DNA of 10,994 bases from Candidatus Eiseniibacteriota bacterium (lineage in GTDB: Bacteria > Eisenbacteria > RBG-16-71-46). The stretch covers positions 1-10,994 of the forward strand of contig VBPB01000116.1 in the NCBI GenBank assembly GCA_005893365.1. The letters run 5' to 3'. The position numbers and the translations under genes were made by a program. This document shows positions 6,309-10,994 of this stretch, piece by piece. Every line of letters begins with the position of its first letter. Position 1 is the first letter of the stretch. The notes under the pieces are model-generated. The model ran no database searches and was not told where the DNA came from. It saw only the letters and a list, made by a program, of their open reading frames with translations.

Positions 6309-7097
6309 TCAGGGGTTCGGGGGTGCTACGCGCCGGCGCTTGATGATCTCGGCGTGGTGCAGGTCGTGCGGCGGCAGCCGATGGAGCATGCCGCCGAAGG
6401 GATGGGCCTCGCCCCAGACCTCCTCGGGCTCCTCGGCGACGCTCTCGACCGCTTCCATCAGCTCCTGGCGCGTGGTGTGGAGCAGGCGGACCGCCTCCTC
6501 CCAGGTCAGGCGCGCGAGCGGCGCCAGGTCCTCCGCGTTGGCGCGCGCTTGGCTCGCCCGGTCCATCCCCAGCCACGCGGGGCGGACGCCGCGCAGGGCC
6601 GATTCCAGATCTCGCAGCCGGATGCGATCGCGCACGACCAAGTGGAGGATGGTCTCGCGCGTGCTCCACTGGCCCGCGTCGAGCGGGCGCTCCGCCTCCG
6701 CCGCGCTCAGCCCCTGGATCGCGGCCAGCACCGAGGCGCGCGCCTTCACCATCCGGAACAGCACCTGCTGCTTGGCCGGGGCGCCGGTGGCCTGCGGGAA
6801 CGCGGGCGGCGGGGCCGGCCGGGGCGCGCGGCGGCGGGCGCGCGCGGCGGCGCGACGCACGCCCGCACCGGCCGGGCGCGCCGCCGTGGCCGCGGGGCGG
6901 GTCCGGCGTGGGGCCGCGCCACGCTTGGCGGCGGTCTTGGCCACGCGCCGGGCGCGGGAGCGTGGCTTGGGCGTGCGTTTGGGCTTCTGCTTGGGGCGCT
7001 CGGCGCGCACCCGCGCGCGCCGCTGGGCCGCCTGCCCGGCGCGGCGGCCGACACGCGACGACTTGCGCTTCGTGCGCGGGCGCTTCGCCGCCGTCAT
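6309..7097 (-). CDS. DinB-fold protein with long basic N-terminal tail
   Basis: A 262-residue protein. Residues 1-98 are a low-complexity basic tail (37 Lys/Arg, one Glu) rich in Ala and Pro, with motifs such as KQKPKRTPKPRSRARR. Residues 105-255 are a DinB/YfiT-like four-helix domain: GQWSTRETILHL carries His152, and LPPHDLHHAEIIKRR carries His244 and His248. Together they match the metal-binding His triad of the superfamily, whose members include thiol-dependent S-transferases and many proteins of unknown role. The ATG at 7097 overlaps the upstream TGA (ATGA). The frame stays open about 108 codons further upstream, but that part is an out-of-frame shadow of the dehydrogenase gene. The tail may bind nucleic acid or another polyanion; it echoes the C-terminal tail of the VOC protein in the same cluster. 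Confidence 0.82.
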   Translation of the reverse strand: MTAAKRPRTKRKSSRVGRRAGQAAQRRARVRAERPKQKPKRTPKPRSRARRVAKTAAKRGAAPRRTRPAATAARPAGAGVRRAAARARRRAPRPAPPPAFPQATGAPAKQQVLFRMVKARASVLAAIQGLSAAEAERPLDAGQWSTRETILHLVVRDRIRLRDLESALRGVRPAWLGMDRASQARANAEDLAPLARLTWEEAVRLLHTTRQELMEAVESVAEEPEEVWGEAHPFGGMLHRLPPHDLHHAEIIKRRRVAPPNP

Positions 7098-7954
7098 GAG
7101 CCCGCCGGGTAGTCGTAGACGCCGCGTCCGGACTTGCGGCCCAGCCGCCCGGCCGTCACGTACTGCTCGAGCAGCGGGCACGGCCGGAACTTCTCGCCCA
7201 GCGTCCGGTGCAGGAAGCGCAGGATGGCGAGCCGCGTGTCGAGCCCCACCAGGTCCACCAGCTCGAACGGACCCATGGGGTGGTTGAGACCGAGCCTGAG
7301 CGCTTTGTCGATGTCGGCCGCCCCGGCCACGCCCTCCTGCAGCATGTAGAACGCCTCGTTGCCGATCATCGCGTTGATGCGGCTGGTAACGAAGCCCGGC
7401 GACTCGCGCACCACCACGCACTCCTTGCCCATCCGCTCGCCCACGGCCACGGCGGTCGCGAGCGTCTCCTCGCTGGTCTCGAGGGCGCGCACCACCTCCA
7501 GCAGCCGCATGCGGTGGACGGGATTGAAGAAGTGCATGCCCACCACCTGCCGCGGCCGGCGCGTGGCGGCGGCCATCTCGGTGATGGAGAGCGACGAGGT
7601 GTTGGAGGCGAGCACCGCGTGCGGCGGGCTCTGGCGGTCGAGGGTGGCGAACAGCTCCACCTTGAGCTCGATCCGCTCGGGCACGGCTTCGATCACCAGG
7701 TCGGCGCCGTTGACCGCGTCCTCGAGCGAGCGGGCGATGATGAGCCGATGCCGCGCGGCGACCGCCGCGTCGCCCGGGACCTTGCCGGTGGCGACGCCCT
7801 TCTCCAGCAGCGCCGAGATCTCGGCCGCGGCGTTCTCGAGGGCCTCGCCGCTCGCGTCCTCGAGGACCGTGCGCATCCCGCCGAGCGCCGAGACGTAGGC
7901 GATGCCCCGGCCCATGAGACCGGCGCCGAGGACCGCGACGTTCTGGACGGTCAC
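7094..7954 (-). CDS. 3-hydroxyacyl-CoA (3-hydroxybutyryl-CoA type) dehydrogenase
   Basis: With the GTG start at 7954 the protein has 286 residues, the normal size for stand-alone enzymes that interconvert L-3-hydroxyacyl-CoA and 3-oxoacyl-CoA with NAD(H). Residue numbers here are from that start. The Rossmann loop GAGLMG is at 10-15, SNTSS at 117-121, HFFNPVH with catalytic His141 at 141-147, and Glu153 completes the His-Glu pair. The C-terminal domain shows NHPMGPFELVDLVGLDT and the end GRKSGRGVYDY. The position matching Asn208 of the human enzyme is Ser191 (PGFVTSR). I preferred GTG 7954 because it overlaps the bioY stop (GTGA); in-frame GTG codons at 7993 and 7987 would add a proline-rich extension. 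Its product would suit the thiolase of the same cluster. Confidence 0.9.
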   Translation of the reverse strand: MTVQNVAVLGAGLMGRGIAYVSALGGMRTVLEDASGEALENAAAEISALLEKGVATGKVPGDAAVAARHRLIIARSLEDAVNGADLVIEAVPERIELKVELFATLDRQSPPHAVLASNTSSLSITEMAAATRRPRQVVGMHFFNPVHRMRLLEVVRALETSEETLATAVAVGERMGKECVVVRESPGFVTSRINAMIGNEAFYMLQEGVAGAADIDKALRLGLNHPMGPFELVDLVGLDTRLAILRFLHRTLGEKFRPCPLLEQYVTAGRLGRKSGRGVYDYPAGS

Positions 7955-8544
7955 CGGTACCGGCGGCTCCCGCCCAGCCGGGCCCACCGCCACGCGGCCG
8001 GGAACGCGAGCGCCGACAGCGCCGCCTTGACCAAGTCGCCCGGGATGAAGGGATAGAGCCCGGCGGCGAGCAGCCGGCCCGCCGGCAGGAAGGTCGCGAG
8101 CACCGCGAGCCCGAGCGCGAAGATGACGGTGCTGCCGAGCAGCATGGCCGCGAGCGTGGTGAGGAAGCGGCGGTCCCAGCCGCGCTCGGCCAGCGTGCCG
8201 GTGAGGGCGGCGGCGAGCGGGAAGGCGAGCAGGTAGCCCGCGGTCGGACCGGCGAACGTGGCCGCCCCGGCCGCGCCGGCGGCGAACACCGGCAGGCCCA
8301 GCGCCCCCTCGGCGAGGTAGAGCGCCTGCGCGAGCGTCGCGCGCCGCGCGCCGAGCACGGCCCCCGAGAGCAGCACGGCGAAGGTCTGGCCGGTGATCGG
8401 CACCGGCGACCAGGGCACCGGGACCGCCAACTGGGCGGCCAGCGCGGTGACGAGGCTGGCCCCCACGATGAGCAGCGCGTCGGACAGGGCGCCGGCGCGC
8501 GGCAGCGCGGCGTCGGCCAGGGTCAGCGAGCGGACCAAGGACAT
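7951..8544 (-). CDS. bioY: Biotin transporter BioY (ECF S component)
   Basis: A 197-residue membrane protein that captures biotin for uptake. Family signatures are clear: PVPITGQTFAVLLSGAVLG (48-65), LYLAEGALGLPVFA (75-88), GPTAGYLLAFPLAA (99-112) and a late YPFIPGDLVKAAL (164-176). About six hydrophobic helices are visible, as expected. The ATG at 8544 (MSLVRSL) has GAGGA about six bases upstream; the open frame continues 28 codons further without a better site. No ecfA or ecfT gene is in the window, so it either works alone, as some BioY proteins do, or shares a remote energising module. It overlaps the dehydrogenase start by 4 bases, which ties biotin uptake to this acyl-CoA cluster, perhaps for a biotin-dependent carboxylase elsewhere. 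Confidence 0.92.
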   Translation of the reverse strand: MSLVRSLTLADAALPRAGALSDALLIVGASLVTALAAQLAVPVPWSPVPITGQTFAVLLSGAVLGARRATLAQALYLAEGALGLPVFAAGAAGAATFAGPTAGYLLAFPLAAALTGTLAERGWDRRFLTTLAAMLLGSTVIFALGLAVLATFLPAGRLLAAGLYPFIPGDLVKAALSALAFPAAWRWARLGGSRRYR

Positions 8545-8771
8545 GCGATTCCTCGTAGACCTAAGGGACGAGATGAGGTCGCGGATGCGGGCGGGCACGG
8601 GGACACGCGCACGCGTGAAAGCTAGCACGCGCGCCCGAGGCCGGGCAATCGCAGCCGAACACCCGACCGAGGCCTCGAGCGCGAAACCGGCCTCCTCGCT
8701 CCGCTCCTAGGGCGGCGAACGCCGTCCCGTCCCCACGCGACTCGGGGCGCGTTCCCGGCGCTCAACGTCGG
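8545..8771. promoter_or_regulatory. bioY leader region with repeated CACGCG/CGCGTG sites
   Basis: This 227-bp gap separates lhgO from bioY, both on the minus strand, and is the longest gap inside the cluster. A promoter for the bioY-led transcript is therefore likely here. The same hexamer occurs three times in alternating orientation: CACGCG at 8604-8609, CGCGTG at 8612-8617 and CACGCG at 8626-8631. This gives a 2-base-spaced and an 8-base-spaced inverted pair around the less GC-rich stretch AAAGCTAG. A weak minus-strand promoter candidate is TTGCCC then TAGCTT with an 18-base spacer, overlapping these sites. No BirA-type or BioR-type biotin operator was recognised, and no riboswitch was evident. 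The hexamers may simply reflect the GC-rich composition. Confidence 0.3.
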
Positions 8772-9980
8772 CTAGCCGGCCATCCGCTCCCCCGCCCGCC
8801 GGGCGATCTCGCGACCGATGGCGAGGCTCGCGGTGGCGGCGGGGCTCGGAGCGTTGAGGACGTGGAGCGAGCGCGGCCCTTCCACGAACAGGAAGTCGTC
8901 GGCCAGCCGCCCGTCGCGATCCACTGCCTGGGCGCGCACGCCGCTCCCGCCCGGGCACAGGTCGTCGCGGGTGAGGCTCGGCACCAGGCGCTGCAGGTCG
9001 CGCAGGAAGAGCGCCGGATCGAGCGAGCGCCGCCACTCGTAGGCCGCGGTGCGCCACCAGCGGGCGGCCATGCGCCAGAAGCCGGGGAAGGCGAAGGCTT
9101 CGATCAGGTCGCCCGGCGACAGGTCGCGGCGCCGGTAGCCCTCGCGCGCGAAGGCAAGGACGGCGTTGGGGCCCGCCTCCACGGTGCCGTGGACGCCGCG
9201 GGTGAGGTGGACCCCGAGGAACGGCAGGTCGGGATCCGGGACGGGGTAGATCAGTGCCCGCACCTTGGCCGCACCGGCCGCGGAGAGGTGGAAGTACTCG
9301 CCGCGGAACGGGACGATGCGGATGCCGGGGTCGAGCCCGAACCGGCGGGCGAGCCGGTCGGCGTGGAGACCGCCGCAATTGACGACGAAGTCGCTCTCCA
9401 CCTCGCCCGTGCCGGTCTCGAGCACCAGCGCGTGGTTCATCCGCCGCACGCCGCGGAGCGACTGTCCGGTGCGGACCGCGACCCCCTGCGCGATCAGCGC
9501 CGCCTTCATCGCCCGCGCCACCTCGCCGTAGTCCACCACGCCGCTCTCCGGCACGCGCAGGGCGCGCAGGCCCGCGGCGTGCGGCTCGACCTCGCGGAGT
9601 GCGTCGCGGTCCAGCACCTCGACCGCGAGCCCGTTCGCCACCGCCCGCTCGCGCAGGGTCTCGAGGCGCGGCAGCTCGGCCTCGCGGGTCGCGACCACCA
9701 GCTTGCCGCAGCGGGTGAAGGGCACGCCGTGCGCCGTGCAGAAGGCCTCCATGCGCGCGCGCCCATCCGCGCACAGCCGGGCCTTGAGCGAGCCCGGCGG
9801 GTAGTAGACGCCGGCGTGGAGGACGCCGCTGTTGTGGCCGGTCTGGTGGCGGCCGACCTCGGACTCCTTCTCGAGCACGGTCAGCGGGGCGTCGGGCGAG
9901 GATTCGCGCAGGGCCAGCGCGGTGGCGAGCCCGACGATGCCGCCGCCGATGATGGCCACGCGACGCGGACCCGGACTCAC
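8772..9980 (-). CDS. lhgO: L-2-hydroxyglutarate oxidase/dehydrogenase LhgO (FAD-dependent)
   Basis: A 402-residue FAD enzyme of the DAO/LhgO family that oxidises L-2-hydroxyglutarate to 2-oxoglutarate, usually passing electrons to the membrane quinone pool. With the chosen start, the dinucleotide loop GGGIVG is at 12-17 and the acidic residue after strand two at 37 (VLEKE). The family hallmark HQTGHNSGVLHAGVYY starts at 45. NCGGLHADRLA, VPFRGEYF, YPVPDPDLPFLGVHLTR and a C-terminal NAPSPAATASLAIG flavin loop follow. The length fits (E. coli LhgO is about 420). I chose GTG at 9980 because GGAGGG stands four bases upstream; the frame opens to a TTG at 10043 with no such site. It is the first gene of the minus-strand run, transcribed away from the epimerase gene. 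Confidence 0.92.
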   Translation of the reverse strand: MSPGPRRVAIIGGGIVGLATALALRESSPDAPLTVLEKESEVGRHQTGHNSGVLHAGVYYPPGSLKARLCADGRARMEAFCTAHGVPFTRCGKLVVATREAELPRLETLRERAVANGLAVEVLDRDALREVEPHAAGLRALRVPESGVVDYGEVARAMKAALIAQGVAVRTGQSLRGVRRMNHALVLETGTGEVESDFVVNCGGLHADRLARRFGLDPGIRIVPFRGEYFHLSAAGAAKVRALIYPVPDPDLPFLGVHLTRGVHGTVEAGPNAVLAFAREGYRRRDLSPGDLIEAFAFPGFWRMAARWWRTAAYEWRRSLDPALFLRDLQRLVPSLTRDDLCPGGSGVRAQAVDRDGRLADDFLFVEGPRSLHVLNAPSPAATASLAIGREIARRAGERMAG

Positions 9981-10114
9981 CGGCCCTCCGCGCTTGCGTT
10001 CCCACCGCCACAGGCCATATTTTGAGCCCCCATTCGGCCCCAACCGTCGACGGAACCTTCGGCGCTCCCACCCTTCGGAGTCGCCGGTCCACCGAGTGGG
10101 AGTGGGAGACGAGC
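9981..10114. promoter_or_regulatory. Divergent promoter region between lhgO and the epimerase gene
   Basis: The 134-bp gap lies between head-to-head genes and must serve both. Its only AT-rich island is CATATTTTGAG at about 10016-10026. On the plus strand TTGCGT (9994-9999) and TATTTT (10018-10023) with an 18-base spacer form a weak sigma70-like pair, which would give a leader of roughly 85 bases for the epimerase gene. The same island read on the minus strand could serve lhgO. A perfect 10-bp palindrome CCGTCGACGG sits at 10044-10053 and could be a small operator. The epimerase Shine-Dalgarno sequence is the GGGAGA just before 10115. Confidence 0.4.
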
Positions 10115-10994
10115 ATGCGCGTTCTGGTGGTCGGGGGTTCGGGTTACATCGGCGGCGGGGTCGTGGACCTGCTGCTCGAGGGCGGGCACGACGTCCGCGT
10201 GTTCGACGCCCTGCTCTACGAGGAGGTCTATCGCAAGCCCGTCCCCTTCACCTTCGGGGACGTCCGCGACGCCGACGCGCTCGCGCCCCACCTGCGCTGG
10301 GCCGAGTGCGTGATCTGGCTCGCCGCCCTGGTGGGCGACGGGGCCTGCGCCCTCAATCCGGATGTCGCCGAGACGATCAATCACGAGTCGGTCCGTTGGC
10401 TGGCCCAGAACTACGATGGCCGCATCATCTTCATGTCCACCTGCTCGGTGTACGGCGCCCAGGATACCGAGTTGGACGAGACCTCGCCCACCAACCCCCT
10501 CTCGATCTACGCCGTCACCAAGCTGGAGGCGGAGGCCGAGCTGGCGAAGAAGAACGCGATCATCTTCCGGCTCGGGACCGTTTTCGGCGTCGGCGACCTG
10601 TACTCCCGGATCCGTCTCGACCTGGTGGTCAACGTCCTGGTGGTCCGCGCCTGCACCGAGGGCAAGGTACGCGTCTTCGGCGGGGCGCAGTTCCGCCCCC
10701 TCCTGCACGTCAAGGACGCGGCCCACGCCGTGGTCGAGAACATCGCCACGCCGCACCGCGGGGTCTACAACCTGCATCGGCAGAACGTGCGCATCGTGGA
10801 CCTCGCCTACCAGGTCCGCAATCACTTCCCGGACCTCACCATCGAGCAGACCGAGATGGCCTTCCAGGACGCCCGCAACTACCGGGTGAAGAGTGACAAG
10901 GCCGTCGCCACGCTCGGCTTCCGGCCCCGCTACTCCATCGACCACGGGATCGAAGAGGTGAAGGCGCTGGTCGAGCAGCACCGCATCCGCGATC
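10115..10994 (+). CDS. NAD-dependent epimerase/dehydratase (extended SDR), C-terminus cut by window
   Basis: The plus-strand gene starts with ATG at 10115 (MRVLVVGGSGYIGG) after GGGAGA, and 293 codons are visible before the window ends. It is an extended short-chain dehydrogenase/reductase of the type that acts on nucleotide sugars. The cofactor loop GGSGYIG is at 7-13, Asp31 at the end of strand two favours NAD, the STCSVYG stretch with the catalytic Ser/Thr is at 108-114, and the catalytic YAVTK (Tyr132, Lys136) is followed by FRLGTVFGVG (151-160). The substrate-side FRPLLHVKDAAHAV and the late YRVKSDKAVATLGFRPRYS are as in the epimerase/dehydratase family. Probably only about 10-20 residues are missing. 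The exact sugar is unknown, and the gene likely belongs to a surface-polysaccharide locus to the right. Confidence 0.88.
   Translation, partial: MRVLVVGGSGYIGGGVVDLLLEGGHDVRVFDALLYEEVYRKPVPFTFGDVRDADALAPHLRWAECVIWLAALVGDGACALNPDVAETINHESVRWLAQNYDGRIIFMSTCSVYGAQDTELDETSPTNPLSIYAVTKLEAEAELAKKNAIIFRLGTVFGVGDLYSRIRLDLVVNVLVVRACTEGKVRVFGGAQFRPLLHVKDAAHAVVENIATPHRGVYNLHRQNVRIVDLAYQVRNHFPDLTIEQTEMAFQDARNYRVKSDKAVATLGFRPRYSIDHGIEEVKALVEQHRIRD

Noticed and set aside
7098..7421. Upstream extension of the DinB-fold gene
   Set aside because: It would be an out-of-frame reading of the dehydrogenase gene. The ATG at 7097 forms an ATGA overlap with the dehydrogenase stop.
7955..7993. Upstream GTG starts (7993, 7987) for the hydroxyacyl-CoA dehydrogenase
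   Set aside because: They would add a proline-rich leader and a 43-base overlap with bioY. The GTG at 7954 gives the normal family N-terminus and a 4-base overlap like the other junctions.
8692..8702. CTCCTCGCTCC shared with the MITE-like element (4289-4299)
   Set aside because: Only 11 bases of simple CT/CG-rich sequence, with no terminal repeats nearby; probably coincidence rather than an element remnant.
8862..10025. A 387-codon plus-strand frame opposite lhgO
   Set aside because: It is a shadow of the LhgO gene, whose minus-strand product has all family motifs.
9981..10043. TTG start for lhgO at 10043
   Set aside because: There is no convincing ribosome site. The GTG at 9980 has GGAGGG upstream and places the flavin loop at residue 12, as expected.
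9832..10896. A 354-codon plus-strand frame overlapping the epimerase gene
   Set aside because: It is the wrong frame: the ATG at 10115 in another frame gives a complete SDR with GGSGYIG and YAVTK motifs, while this frame gives Arg/Gly-rich sequence without a fold.

Overview
This window is a high-GC (about 70% by eye), densely coded stretch of a bacterial chromosome. Proteins are rich in Ala, Arg and Gly, and GTG starts and 4- or 8-bp gene overlaps are common. The mix of an L-2-hydroxyglutarate oxidase, acyl-CoA enzymes, a LiaF-like membrane cassette and a LytS-type kinase suggests an uncultured soil or subsurface Gram-negative lineage such as Rokubacteria/Methylomirabilota or a deltaproteobacterium-like group. 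That placement is an inference from style, not a marker gene. I saw no rRNA, tRNA, CRISPR array or transposase gene.

Layout. Positions 1-1670 (minus strand) hold an envelope-sensing cassette. It contains a four-helix LiaI/LiaF-type membrane protein, an 86-residue membrane protein, a LiaF-like protein and the first 67 residues of a LytS/AlgZ-type sensor kinase that runs off the left edge. Each gene overlaps the next by 3 to 8 bases. A 191-bp gap (1671-1861) follows, holding the leader of this cassette.

Positions 1862-9980 (minus strand) form a metabolic cluster. In transcription order it is lhgO, a 227-bp gap, bioY, 3-hydroxyacyl-CoA dehydrogenase, DinB-fold protein, SRPBCC protein, aldehyde dehydrogenase, a 137-bp inverted-repeat element, a two-domain VOC protein and a thiolase. 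Three junctions use 4-base ATGA or GTGA overlaps, so bioY to aldehyde dehydrogenase is almost certainly one transcript, and VOC-thiolase is coupled too. The enzymes fit catabolism of a short-chain acyl or hydroxy acid: oxidation of a hydroxyacyl-CoA, thiolytic cleavage, aldehyde oxidation and recovery of L-2-hydroxyglutarate. The actual substrate cannot be read from sequence.

Positions 9981-10114 are a divergent promoter region. From 10115 a plus-strand NAD-dependent sugar-nucleotide-type epimerase/dehydratase runs off the right edge.

Two observations stand out. First, the element between the aldehyde dehydrogenase and VOC genes looks like a MITE inserted at the TA of a TAG stop codon. Removing it with one TA rebuilds a perfect stop/Shine-Dalgarno/start junction. 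Second, two unrelated proteins of the cluster (VOC and DinB-fold) carry long Lys/Arg/Ala/Pro-rich, histone-H1-like tails, one at the C-terminus and one at the N-terminus.
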